From: Mesorhizobium sp. Root552 | GTDB taxonomy: Bacteria; Pseudomonadota; Alphaproteobacteria; Rhizobiales; Rhizobiaceae | Assembly: GCF_001427285.1 (NCBI RefSeq) | Contig: NZ_LMFV01000011.1 | Location: 71,078-119,613 of the forward strand | Reading direction: 5' to 3' | DNA length: 48,536 bases | Part shown: positions 34,623 to 42,802 of the stretch, one piece after another | How positions within the stretch are numbered: position 1 is the stretch's first letter | Layout: the number at the start of each line of letters is the position of its first letter | Program-made: the position numbers and the translations under genes | Notes under the pieces: model-generated | Database searches by the model: none | Told to the model about the DNA's origin: nothing | Seen by the model: the letters and a program-made list of their open reading frames with translations, nothing else

Positions 34623-36596
34623 TCACCCGGCCTTGCCCAATTCGACGACCACCTTCTTGGCGCGCGGGACTGATGCCGGGCTCATGCTGAGCTCGGTCAG
34701 GCCCATGCGGAGGAAAGCTGGAATGAGATCGGGGCGGCCAGCCGCCTCGCCGCACATGCCGACCATGATGCCGGCCTCGACGCCTGCCTTCGCCGTCATT
34801 TCGATTGCCGCCATCACCGCCGGATTGGCGACATCGTTGAGCTTCACCACGGTTGGATTAAGCCGGTCGGCGGCCATCACATACTGGGTCAGGTCGTTGG
34901 TGCCGATGGAGAAAAACGCCACTTCCCTGGCCAGCGCAGGCGCGATCAGAACAGCTGCCGGCGTCTCGATCATCACCCCCAGCGCGAATTCGCCGAACGC
35001 CGTGCCCTGCTGCTTCAATTCCACCTTGCATTCCTCGATCAGCACGCGGGTGCGGCGAACCTCGTCGAGGTCGGAAACCATCGGCAGCATCACCTTGACG
35101 TTGCCGTGGACGGCGGCGCGCAAAAGCGCCCTCAACTGCTGCTTGAAGATATCCGGCCGGTCGAGGCACATGCGGATGCCGCGCCAGCCGAGGAACGGGT
35201 TCTCTTCCTCGGGGAACTCGATGCCCGCGATAGGTTTGTCGCCACCGATGTCGAGAGTGCGCACGATGACCGGATACGGTGCGAACGCCTTGGCAAGCGC
35301 GCTGTAGGTCTCGGCCTGCATGTCTTCGGACGGCAGGTGCATGTGGCGCATGAACAGAAGCTCGGTGCGAAACAGCCCGACGCCCATAGCGCCCGCCTCT
35401 TTCGCCGCATCGATTTCCTCAAGCGAGCCAAGATTGGCCGCGACCTCGATGACGGTGCCGTTGGCGAGCGTCGGCACAGTGTCCCTGAACATGGTCAGCG
35501 CGTCGCGTTCGGCCCTGGCGTCGCTCATGCGTCTCTCGTAATCCGCACGCGCGTCAGCATCGGGATCGGCAATGATGGCGCCGGAATTGCCGTTGACCGC
35601 AACGACCTTTGCCGAGCGCAACTCAGCAACCCGCTCGCCCAATCCCAGCACGGCGGGAATGCCGTGCGAGCGCGCGATGATGGCGATGTGTGACGTCGCT
35701 CCGCCGTGACCACAAACGACGGCACCAATGCGCTTCAATGGTGCACGGGCGAGATCCCATGCCCCTATATCGTCGGCAATGAGCACCGCGCCCTGGGGAA
35801 TCTGTTCGAGGCTGACATCGTCTTGTCCGAGCAGCGCAAGGCATATCTGCCGCCCCACCGCCTGCATGTCGTCGGCCCGCGCGTTGAGGTAGGGGTCCTC
35901 GACTGCGCCGAATTCCTCCGCCAGCCTTGAACTGACAGCAATGGTTGCGGCAACGGCATCGGCGCCCTCGCGGATCATCGCGACCGTGTCGCCCACCAGC
36001 GTCTCGTCACCGGCGATATCGCGCAGCGCCGCGACGATGCCGCGATCGCCACCTGCCAGCGTCTCGTCGGCAAGGGCCTTGTCCATGCGGGTGCGCACGG
36101 CGGCAATTGCTGCCTGGAATTTCGCCAGTTCCGGCTCGATCTCGTGCGCCGCGAGCGCACGGCCATCGGAGCGGATCTCAGGCGGGAAATGCGCGAATGC
36201 CGGACCGAGATGCACACCCTCGCTGGCGGCGATGCCGACAAGTCCTGAATCGGAAGCCGCCTGCGACAGCGGCGGCGCAGGCTGAAGGGCAACCGCGTCC
36301 GCACCATCGGCCTTTGCAGCGTCATCTTCTTCCAGGCCGGCGCGAGGGTTTTCCAGATAACCGATCAGCGCCTCGACCGCCTCGATGGCATCCGCCCCGT
36401 TGGCGCGCACGGTGACTTCCTGCCCTTCCTTGACGCCGAGCAGCATCAGCTTGACGGAGCTCTTGGCGCTGACCGCCTTGCCGTCCTTGACGATATCGAC
36501 CTCGGATTCGAAGCTCTTGGCGAGCTTGACGAACCTTGTAGCCGGACGGGCATGCAGTCCTTCATGCACCCTGACGATCGTCGAGCGTTCCATCAC
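34623..36596 (-). CDS. ptsI: HPr-Enzyme I fusion of the phosphotransferase system
   Basis: 657 residues. An HPr domain comes first, residues 1-82, with the phosphorylated His15 in VHEGLHARPAT and the regulatory-site region AKSSVKLMLLG. After a linker to about 115, Enzyme I follows: swivelling domain with GGATSHIAIIARSHG (active His303), PEP-binding barrel with GTNDLTQY, and catalytic Cys615 in MCGEAAG. It transfers phosphate from PEP through HPr to EIIA. It lacks the GAF domain of the rhizobial nitrogen-type Enzyme I. GTG (36596) and ATG (36593) are adjacent possible starts. Last gene of the glucitol-type operon, 43 bp after the EIIA gene. Confidence 0.9.
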   Translation of the reverse strand: MMERSTIVRVHEGLHARPATRFVKLAKSFESEVDIVKDGKAVSAKSSVKLMLLGVKEGQEVTVRANGADAIEAVEALIGYLENPRAGLEEDDAAKADGADAVALQPAPPLSQAASDSGLVGIAASEGVHLGPAFAHFPPEIRSDGRALAAHEIEPELAKFQAAIAAVRTRMDKALADETLAGGDRGIVAALRDIAGDETLVGDTVAMIREGADAVAATIAVSSRLAEEFGAVEDPYLNARADDMQAVGRQICLALLGQDDVSLEQIPQGAVLIADDIGAWDLARAPLKRIGAVVCGHGGATSHIAIIARSHGIPAVLGLGERVAELRSAKVVAVNGNSGAIIADPDADARADYERRMSDARAERDALTMFRDTVPTLANGTVIEVAANLGSLEEIDAAKEAGAMGVGLFRTELLFMRHMHLPSEDMQAETYSALAKAFAPYPVIVRTLDIGGDKPIAGIEFPEEENPFLGWRGIRMCLDRPDIFKQQLRALLRAAVHGNVKVMLPMVSDLDEVRRTRVLIEECKVELKQQGTAFGEFALGVMIETPAAVLIAPALAREVAFFSIGTNDLTQYVMAADRLNPTVVKLNDVANPAVMAAIEMTAKAGVEAGIMVGMCGEAAGRPDLIPAFLRMGLTELSMSPASVPRAKKVVVELGKAG

Positions 36597-36639
36597 ATCT
36601 ACTCTGTTGTTCTCAATACGACCGCGAAACGGCCAGATT

Positions 36640-37020
36640 TCAGGCCGTGATCGTGATGACCGTATCCGGCTTCAATGCGGCGACGAGTTCATCCGTCTCG
36701 ACCGTCGAGGCGCAAATCTCGCCCGGTCTTTCGGCGCTTCCCGCGCCATTGAACGTGATCACGACATGGCCGATTTCGCGCACTTTCGCCCACGCGCTCG
36801 GGCCAATGGCTGTGATCGTAGCGGATACCGGGCCAATGGCGATCGACGCACCGACCTGCGGTGCGCCGACGCTGGGCCCCTCTTCCGTTTTGTGCAGAAC
36901 GGAGACTTCGGCCAGTTCAGGCGGCGAGCCATCTGCGAACAGGATGATAACGCCGCCTTCGGCGAGGTCCGCCACTTCGGGCCCGATAGCCGTAACCCGT
37001 GTTCTCAAAAGAACTGTCAT
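36640..37020 (-). CDS. srlB: Glucitol/sorbitol-type PTS component IIA
   Basis: 126 residues, close to the 123 of E. coli SrlB. Phosphoryl-accepting His43 lies in VSVLHKTEEG. The family's beta-rich body, with VGDxVxIGPxxxxxTAIGPxAWxKVREIGHVVITFNG-type sequence, is well preserved (GPSAWAKVREIGHVVITFNG here). It takes phosphate from the HPr-EI fusion and passes it to EIIB. Located between the EIIB and ptsI genes. Confidence 0.9.
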   Translation of the reverse strand: MTVLLRTRVTAIGPEVADLAEGGVIILFADGSPPELAEVSVLHKTEEGPSVGAPQVGASIAIGPVSATITAIGPSAWAKVREIGHVVITFNGAGSAERPGEICASTVETDELVAALKPDTVITITA

Positions 37021-37041
37021 GTGGCGAACCTCGATTTTAAC

Positions 37042-38052
37042 TTACAGAACGAACAGGCTGACGACCCATGCGATCAGCACGGAGACGGGGCCCATGATCT
37101 GGCGGCTGATCAGCACCGCCGGCACGCCGATCTCGATCGTCTTCGGCTTGGCTTCGCCAAGCGCCAGGCCGACCGGGACGAAGTCGCAACCCACCTGCGT
37201 GTTGTAGGCAAACAGCGCCGGCAGGGCCATTGCGGGCGAGATCGTGCCATTGGCTATCTGCGGGCCGATGATGGCGACGCCGATGACCTGCGCGATCACC
37301 GCGCCCGGCCCCAATATGGGCGACAGGAACGGCAGGCCGCAGATGGCCGAGATGATCAACAGACCGATGATGTTGTTGGCGAGCGGTCCCATCGGCTGTG
37401 CCAGCACGTCACCGATGCCGGTATAGAGGATGAGGCCGATCAGCATGGTCACGAACGCCATGAACGGCAGGACGTTGCGGATCACCTGGTCGATGGTGCG
37501 GCGACCGGCATTGAAGAAGATGCCGACCACGCGTCCCATGATGCGGCCGATCGAGCTGATCAGGTTGACGAAACCGCCTTCGTTCGGCAGCGGCTGGGCC
37601 GCCGACGCCTTGGAAGACGAACTGCTGCTGCTTGATGCCATGGATGCGCCCCCCGCGCTTGTCACTGCTTCCGAGCCGTCGGCCATGGCGACGTTCTCCG
37701 GCTTGACGCCTGATACATAGATGTCTTCGGTGATGAACTGGGCAAGCGGCCCAGCCTGTCCGACCGGCGTCAGGTTGACGGTCGGGATGCGCTTGCGCGG
37801 ATAGACGCCGCAACGAGCGGTTCCGCCGCAATCGACGACGACGACCGCCATTTCGCCTTCGACGGGCGGCGCCTTGAAGCCATCCACGGCTTCGGCGCCG
37901 GTCATCTCGGCGATCAGCGCGGCGACCGGATGAATGCCGCCGCCTGTGACGGACACCACCTTGTTGCGCTGCTCGTCAGGCTGGATGACGAGCGGGCCGC
38001 CCCAGCCACCGGAGCCCTTGGAAATCTTTACGGCTTTGTATGTCTTGGCCAT
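37042..38052 (-). CDS. srlE: Glucitol/sorbitol-type PTS component IIB(C)
   Basis: 336 residues. The N-terminal cytosolic EIIB domain has the phosphocysteine Cys81 in TARCGVYPRKRIPTVN. The C-terminal part has several membrane spans and forms part of the channel. A Ser-rich linker (MASSSSSSSSKAS) at about 145-155 joins the domains. Conserved GGIHPVAALIAEMTGAEAVDGF and QVGCDFVPVGLALGEAKPKTIEIG match SrlE. E. coli SrlE has 319 residues, so the length fits. Gaps of 17 bp (upstream) and 21 bp (downstream) fit one operon. Confidence 0.9.
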   Translation of the reverse strand: MAKTYKAVKISKGSGGWGGPLVIQPDEQRNKVVSVTGGGIHPVAALIAEMTGAEAVDGFKAPPVEGEMAVVVVDCGGTARCGVYPRKRIPTVNLTPVGQAGPLAQFITEDIYVSGVKPENVAMADGSEAVTSAGGASMASSSSSSSSKASAAQPLPNEGGFVNLISSIGRIMGRVVGIFFNAGRRTIDQVIRNVLPFMAFVTMLIGLILYTGIGDVLAQPMGPLANNIIGLLIISAICGLPFLSPILGPGAVIAQVIGVAIIGPQIANGTISPAMALPALFAYNTQVGCDFVPVGLALGEAKPKTIEIGVPAVLISRQIMGPVSVLIAWVVSLFVL

Positions 38053-38069
38053 GTTGTCCTCCCGCCCGC

Positions 38070-38831
38070 TTAGAGCTCAACGCCCTGGCGGCGTGCCATG
38101 ATGGCGGTGATGCGTTCGGTCAGCATGCCCTTGAACAGGATGACGACGAGGCCGACGATGGCGTACCAGATCGCAACCTGGATATGGTAGCCGCTGGCGA
38201 CTGCGCCCTTCTTCTCAAGCTCGAGAAGCGCCACCAGAATACCGCCCCAGACGAAGTATTCGCCCGGATTGATATGCGGGAACAGGCCGAGCGGCGGATG
38301 AACGTAGGAAACGGCCGCATCGTAGAAGGCCGGCTTGTGCTTTTCTTCGAGAAACGAACCGAAGGTGTAAGCCATCGGGTTGGTCAGGAAGAAGACGGCG
38401 AGCAAAGGCAGCACCGTATAGCGGGTGAGCGCGATCCTGCCGGCGCCGCGGGCAAGACCATGCACGCGTTCCTCACCGACCAGCTCGGTCACCGCATAAA
38501 ATGCCGTCATCAGCACGACGAGCGTCGGAATGATGCCGGTGACGAAGCCGGCAAACACTTCGCCGCCCTTCTGGAAGATGCCGATAAAGTACTTGCCGAT
38601 GGCGGTAAGCCAGCCAAGCTGCTCTTCCTGCTGCACTTCGTTCAGCTTTTCGCGGAACTGGTCGACGGTGAGGTTGCCACTGTCGGCTTGAGCCAGAACG
38701 ACGAGTTGGTCTGAGGCATGCTCCACGGCAAGCTTGCCGTGCAAGGCAGCATCCGAGACCATCGAACCCGCGACATGCAGGTTCTGCATGGCCAAGTCGG
38801 CATGCTGCGCCAACATTGAAAATACAGACAT
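38070..38831 (-). CDS. srlA: Glucitol/sorbitol-type PTS component IIC, extended
   Basis: 253 residues, against about 187 in E. coli SrlA. From residue 78 it follows the family (YFIGIFQKGGEVFAGFVTGI, then PLGLFPHINPGEYFVWGG). The first 72 residues are extra: a charged, mostly helical stretch with LTVDQFREKLNEVQQEEQ. The start is firm, because AGGAGGAAAA immediately precedes the ATG and there is no alternative ATG at the E. coli-like position. It forms the membrane translocator with SrlE. The extension could dock a partner; its function is unknown. Confidence 0.88.
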   Translation of the reverse strand: MSVFSMLAQHADLAMQNLHVAGSMVSDAALHGKLAVEHASDQLVVLAQADSGNLTVDQFREKLNEVQQEEQLGWLTAIGKYFIGIFQKGGEVFAGFVTGIIPTLVVLMTAFYAVTELVGEERVHGLARGAGRIALTRYTVLPLLAVFFLTNPMAYTFGSFLEEKHKPAFYDAAVSYVHPPLGLFPHINPGEYFVWGGILVALLELEKKGAVASGYHIQVAIWYAIVGLVVILFKGMLTERITAIMARRQGVEL

Positions 38832-38884
38832 TTTTCCTCCTAATGCCGCGCTGCCCTACTATCCCGGTAGGCTTGCGGCGCCCT

Positions 38885-39322
38885 CTATGCGCTTGCTGCA
38901 CTCAAGCCGGACAAGCCCGGCTCTTTCCCCGGCTCCGACCGTGCCCGGTCGATCTGCTCGATCGCCCGCTTCACGGCCTCGGCCACACCGGGTTCCCCCT
39001 CCCCAAGAACTGCAGGGTTGGACCGGATGCTGTCGAGGGTTGCCCCTTCAAATTCCTCGTGACGCTTGAACTTGGTGAACACCGAGCGCCCGCTCATGAT
39101 CAAAAGCCTGCGCACGATCAGGTCGGGCGTCACCACGAGCAGCACGATCGTGCCCTTGCGAAAACGGCCGCGACTGTTACCGGCGCCGACGAAGCCGTCC
39201 TTGTACTTCTCGGTGATGCCCTTGAAGACATCGGTGTAGTGGCGCATCTGCATCCACACGCCGAGCGCCTGCAGCCCCCAGACGAGCGCCAGCAGTAGCA
39301 ATGCCCATTGCCAAATTGCCAT
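38885..39322 (-). CDS. gutM: Glucitol operon activator GutM-like protein
   Basis: 145 residues from the ATG at 39322, with GGAGGAAGG upstream. The reading to 39391 adds 23 residues that are unlikely. One N-terminal membrane span (IWQWALLLLALVWGLQALGVW) is followed by a soluble domain with DVFKGITEKYKDGFVGAGN and FRKGTIVLLVVTPD, matching GutM. In enterobacteria GutM activates the glucitol operon. Here it is the first gene of the operon, whereas in E. coli it lies after srlD. The DNA-contact mode of this membrane-anchored protein is not established. Confidence 0.85.
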   Translation of the reverse strand: MAIWQWALLLLALVWGLQALGVWMQMRHYTDVFKGITEKYKDGFVGAGNSRGRFRKGTIVLLVVTPDLIVRRLLIMSGRSVFTKFKRHEEFEGATLDSIRSNPAVLGEGEPGVAEAVKRAIEQIDRARSEPGKEPGLSGLSAASA

Positions 39323-39385
39323 CAGGCCCTTCCTCCCAAGCCTCCGCGCGGCCGCACGCTCGGTGGCGCAACATGCCCAATTAGA

Positions 39386-39394
39386 GAACATTTG
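39386..39394. promoter_or_regulatory. GAACATTTG element at the glucitol-PTS promoter
   Basis: GAACATTTG (plus strand) lies just downstream of a perfect TTGACA -35 on the minus strand (39405-39410), whose -10 would be TCTCTA or TCTAAT. The element is thus in the -35/-10 spacer of the gutM operon promoter. The same nine bases recur before the HAD gene and, as GTTCATTTG, in the palindrome before the Fbp-type operon. A common SorC-type operator is inferred. Confidence 0.4.
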
Positions 39395-39484
39395 TTTTCT
39401 TGAGTGTCAATATGTATGATTTCAACAGCCCCGTTGGCACAGCGGATCGGCATGCTAGAATCACCCTTCAAAAGGGATTTGACG

Positions 39485-40135
39485 ATGGATATTCGGTTCA
39501 AGGATGAGTTGGCGTCAATGCCCGACCTGCGCCACCGCCTGAGGCGACTGCGTTGGTTTCGCGCCACTTTTCGCGCCAGCGCTCGTGCCGTGACCGAAGC
39601 CTATGGCATTCGTTTCGTCATTGACGACGCGAAACTTACCCGCGCCTTCCTCGACTGGATCGAGATTGCCGAAGCCGACAAGAAGTTTGCGGAAATCGAC
39701 CGCGCCGATTTCATCGTCTTTGCCGCCGGTCTCGTCCTGCGCGAATTGATTCGCCAGGATCCCGCCAAGGCAACAGGCGAAGTGTCGCGCCAAAATGACG
39801 AGGCCGCAGGTCAGGAAAGCACGGAAGAAATCGTGCGCTTCTGGCCGGAAGGCTTCCTCTATACCAACTATTGCGTCTCCGCGGTCGCGGCCATCCACGA
39901 ACAGGAGTTCGGCACGGCTCCGACCATCGACAAATGCGCCGACGACCTGCGCACATGGTGGTCCTATCGGGAAAACGTCACGGAAATGCCGGCCTACGCC
40001 GTGGCTTTCCTGGATCGTTTCCTCGGCAGCGAACCGAACTGGGTTTCGCCCGACCATGTGCCGTCGCGACGTGCCATGCGACAGATGCTGCAATCGCTGT
40101 CAGGCCAGCCTGCGACAGGTTTGCCCACACAGTAA
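39485..40135 (+). CDS. Protein of unknown function, divergent from gutM
   Basis: 216 residues from the ATG at 39485, with AAGGGA upstream. The reading back to 39404 is less likely. I do not recognise the family. The sequence is soluble, Arg-rich near the start (LRHRLRRLRWFRATFRAS), with a mid-region YxxNYCVSAVAAIHEQEF and RTWWSYRENVTEMPAYAVAFLDRFLG. It is divergent from the glucitol-PTS operon and 75 bp before a HAD phosphatase gene on the same strand. A link with either is positional inference. Confidence 0.7.
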   Translation: MDIRFKDELASMPDLRHRLRRLRWFRATFRASARAVTEAYGIRFVIDDAKLTRAFLDWIEIAEADKKFAEIDRADFIVFAAGLVLRELIRQDPAKATGEVSRQNDEAAGQESTEEIVRFWPEGFLYTNYCVSAVAAIHEQEFGTAPTIDKCADDLRTWWSYRENVTEMPAYAVAFLDRFLGSEPNWVSPDHVPSRRAMRQMLQSLSGQPATGLPTQ

Positions 40136-40150
40136 TCCATCGGCGCTATT

Positions 40151-40159
40151 GAACATTTG
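40151..40159 (+). promoter_or_regulatory. GAACATTTG element upstream of the HAD gene
   Basis: GAACATTTG overlaps a possible promoter for the HAD gene: TTGAAC (40149-40154), 15 bases, TATAGC (40170-40175). The spacer is short. The element matches the one before gutM exactly. Confidence 0.35.
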
Positions 40160-40210
40160 CATTTTCAACTATAGCGATGTGCGCGTTTTGCGAATTGGAG
40201 AAGGCAGCGC

Positions 40211-40885
40211 GTGGCATCATCCCCACTGATCATCTTCGACTGCGACGGCGTACTGGTGGATAGCGAGCCGCTGGCGGCGCTCGCTTATGAGCGTGTTTAC
40301 GAGAAGCACGGCATGAGCGGTGTGAGCGCCGACATCATTGCCCAGTGCATCGGCATGAAGCAGGCCGACATCATCGTGCGCATCAAGGAGCTTACCGGCC
40401 ATCAGTTCCCGGCAGAAGCAGGCGACGACATCTGGGCGGAAACAAAGGCGCTTTTTACCGAGCAGCTTGCCCAGACCCGGGACCTCGCTGCATTCCTGTC
40501 ATCGCTTGGAGAGAAGCGCTGCGTGGCGTCCTCCTCCTCGCTCGAACGCATTCACCACAGCCTCGATGTCACTGGATTGGCTACGTTTTTCGGTGATGCA
40601 ATCTTTTCCTCTTCGATGGTCAAGCGCGGCAAGCCGGCGCCGGACATCTTCCTTTTCGCAGCCGAGAAGATGGGAGCGGAGCCGGCCAACTGCGTGGTGA
40701 TCGAAGACTCACCCTTCGGCGTCGAAGGTGCGGTCGCAGCCGGCATGACGGCAATTGGCTATACAGGCGGCAGCCACAGCTATTCCAGCCACGGCGAGGT
40801 TCTGTCTGCCCGAGGAGCAACTGCGATCTGCAAGGACTGGATCGAAGTCGGCAGCAAACTTCGCGAGTTGGGCTTTACTGCCTGA
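40211..40885 (+). CDS. HAD-family sugar-phosphatase-like hydrolase
   Basis: 224 residues, starting with GTG; GGAGAAGG at 40197-40204 fixes the start. All four HAD motifs are seen: DCDGVLVDSE (nucleophile Asp10, Asp12), ASSSSLE (Ser of motif II), KRGKPAPD (Lys of motif III) and EDSPFGVEGAVAAG (acid of motif IV). The cap is the small helical type used by beta-phosphoglucomutase and sugar-phosphate phosphatases. It hydrolyses a phosphorylated metabolite, probably a sugar or polyol phosphate. Its position next to the polyol PTS, with no sorbitol-6-phosphate dehydrogenase gene in the window, makes it a candidate for removing that phosphate (inference). It is convergent with surE. Confidence 0.88.
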   Translation: MASSPLIIFDCDGVLVDSEPLAALAYERVYEKHGMSGVSADIIAQCIGMKQADIIVRIKELTGHQFPAEAGDDIWAETKALFTEQLAQTRDLAAFLSSLGEKRCVASSSSLERIHHSLDVTGLATFFGDAIFSSSMVKRGKPAPDIFLFAAEKMGAEPANCVVIEDSPFGVEGAVAAGMTAIGYTGGSHSYSSHGEVLSARGATAICKDWIEVGSKLRELGFTA

Positions 40886-40898
40886 TCCGGCTGCCGGC

Positions 40899-41636
40899 TC
40901 AAAGGCTGACGACCAGCTCATCGCCAAGGCGCGTTTCGCCAAACCAGTTCAGACGGTTGATGCTGACGGAACCAGCATCGACAACGCTGTTTTCATCACC
41001 CGGCGTCGTGTCGTGCCCACGTCCGCGCGGCAATAAGAGCACGGTACGGTCGCCATCGGTTTCAACCACTTCGGCGGTCCGGCCAATCTTGTCGCGACCG
41101 ATGCGGGGCTGCCTGATTGCGGCGGGTAGCGCGGCGGGCAGGTTGATGCTGAGCCAGTGCCCTTCGACCGCCCATTCGTCACGCTTTTCCCATAGCGATC
41201 CGATCAGGCCCGCCAGCCAGGTTTCATCCCCAGGGCCGACAGTCGGATTTTTCACACGCGAGATGCCGATTGCGGGAATCCCCCAGAAGGTTGCCTCGCG
41301 GGCAATGCCGAGCGTTCCGGAATAGGCGAGGTCCTCGGCCACGTTGCGGCCGTCATTGACGCCGGCAAGCACGAGGTCCGGCTTGGGCTGATCCTTGAAC
41401 AGCCACGCCATCGCTGTAATCACGCAGTCGGCGGGTCGGCCGGAACAGGAAAAGCGTTTCTCAGCCCGTCGCTGCATGGTGATGGGCTGAGCCAGCGTCA
41501 GCGACGGCCCCGCAGCCGTGTGCTTCTTCTCGGGCGCGACCACCCAGACATCGTCACTCAAATGCCGTGCCGCTTCGGCAAGACGGGCAATGCCCGGCGC
41601 ATCGATGCCATCATCGTTGGAGATCAGGATGCGCAT
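40899..41636 (-). CDS. surE: SurE 5'/3'-nucleotidase family protein
   Basis: 245 residues from the ATG at 41636, preceded by GGAGAGAT. The longest reading (to 42206) would overlap the upstream gene out of frame. Metal ligands are in ILISNDDGIDAPG (Asp8, Asp9), with the conserved GRPADCV and AGVNDGRN segments. Most SurE proteins read SGxxNxGxN, so the Asp after Asn is a variant. SurE proteins dephosphorylate nucleoside monophosphates and short polyphosphates. The canonical rhizobial surE lies beside pcm. This one is last in an importer operon, so it is probably a paralogue with a catabolic role (inference). Confidence 0.88.
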   Translation of the reverse strand: MRILISNDDGIDAPGIARLAEAARHLSDDVWVVAPEKKHTAAGPSLTLAQPITMQRRAEKRFSCSGRPADCVITAMAWLFKDQPKPDLVLAGVNDGRNVAEDLAYSGTLGIAREATFWGIPAIGISRVKNPTVGPGDETWLAGLIGSLWEKRDEWAVEGHWLSINLPAALPAAIRQPRIGRDKIGRTAEVVETDGDRTVLLLPRGRGHDTTPGDENSVVDAGSVSINRLNWFGETRLGDELVVSL

Positions 41637-42802
41637 CGTATCTCTCCGTTTCCTACCGCCAGCCGGTCGCCGGTGCGGCTTTCGACCTGCAATGCAGGTA
41701 TGCGGGAGGCCAATCGGGAAAGCTCCGCCGGCCCGCATGAATGTCCGAGCACCGGGGGACGTCCGGCCTGCTCCCAGATGGCGACATTTCCCGACACGGT
41801 CGGATGCGTTGGCATCCTGATCCAGTCCGCGCGACCCTTTGCATGGAGGATTTCGCCCGGCGTACCGGCCGGTAGATGGCCGCTGAGCAGGATCGGACAG
41901 TTGGCCGCGTCTGCCAGCGGAATCAATCGAGCCGACGGGCCGGCGCGGCCCATTCCATCGTCGGCAAGCAGAGGGCAGTCCGGCAAAGGCTGTCCATCCG
42001 ACCAGTCGAGAGCTTGCGCGAGACGCTTGCGAAGCACATCGGCAATACTCGGCCTGAGCGCCGCATCCGCCTCGATCTGGGCCTGCAAGGATGCGCGCAT
42101 TGAGGCATGGATGGCGAACCGGCCCGGCATCGCAGCGATAAGTTCCAGCGACCGGCCCGACAGCGGCGTCGGCAGCAGGCAACCTCCATTGTGCGCTTCG
42201 ATCCAAGCGGCAATCTGCCTGGCGCGATCGGTGCCGGAGACAGGGTCGGCTCCGTAGGAAGCATCCAGCATGACGAGATCACAGGCCGGGATCGGATCCA
42301 TGACGAAGACCGCGCTATCTGGCACCACGTCCGCGCAATAGACGACGCGGGTCTCGCCAGCGCTCGCGGCGAACCAGACGCCACCGACCACGTGGCCCGA
42401 CCGCCCGGTGCCGATACTCAAGCCCGCAACCTCCAGACTATCGCCGGGCCGAAACAGCTCGATCCTGTCGGCGGGAAACGGGAAGGCGCGCAAAAGCTCA
42501 GGCTCGGCATAGGCTTCCAGCGTCGCCGGCGCCTCATCCAGCGTTTCAGCCGTCATCAGGATGCGGCCGGAAAAACCCTTCGATAACAACCAATTCAATG
42601 CACCGACATGATCCTCATGCGCGTGCGAGACCAGCACCGCTTCAAGATCGGCAACAGAATCGACTTGCGGGTAATACTCCTTGCCGCTCGCGCCGACCTT
42701 GATGCCGGCGTCGAGCATCACGCGTCGCCCGCCATGACCAATGACGATGCTGGTCCGGCCCTTTTCGCCGAACCCGCCAGCAAGTTCGATTGAAAGCGTC
42801 AT
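41624..42802 (-). CDS. MBL-fold metallo-hydrolase
   Basis: 392 residues. The zinc-binding motif SHAHEDHVGAL (His60, His62, Asp64, His65) and later ligands near GTGRSGHVVGG (His) and YCADVVPDSA (Asp) are seen. The overall order resembles the beta-lactamase-fold hydrolases related to RNase J/CPSF-type nucleases, with a long insert between metal motifs and a C-terminal LGHSCGP. Cleavage of a phosphodiester or another ester is likely but not specified. It overlaps surE by 13 bases, and its ATG shares ATGA with the stop of the ATPase gene. Translation is therefore coupled along the whole operon, implying that it acts on the imported compound. Confidence 0.85.
   Translation of the reverse strand: MTLSIELAGGFGEKGRTSIVIGHGGRRVMLDAGIKVGASGKEYYPQVDSVADLEAVLVSHAHEDHVGALNWLLSKGFSGRILMTAETLDEAPATLEAYAEPELLRAFPFPADRIELFRPGDSLEVAGLSIGTGRSGHVVGGVWFAASAGETRVVYCADVVPDSAVFVMDPIPACDLVMLDASYGADPVSGTDRARQIAAWIEAHNGGCLLPTPLSGRSLELIAAMPGRFAIHASMRASLQAQIEADAALRPSIADVLRKRLAQALDWSDGQPLPDCPLLADDGMGRAGPSARLIPLADAANCPILLSGHLPAGTPGEILHAKGRADWIRMPTHPTVSGNVAIWEQAGRPPVLGHSCGPAELSRLASRIPALQVESRTGDRLAVGNGEIRCAS

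Noticed and set aside
33595..34755. Minus-strand open frame of 386 codons opposite the unknown gene at 33724
   Set aside because: It overlaps the ptsI end and the SorC start and has Arg/Gln-rich shadow composition. The plus-strand frame has a start, promoter-like sequence and terminator.
40899..42206. SurE read as a 435-residue protein
   Set aside because: The extra N-terminus lies out of frame inside the MBL gene; SurE begins at 41636 with a ribosome site.
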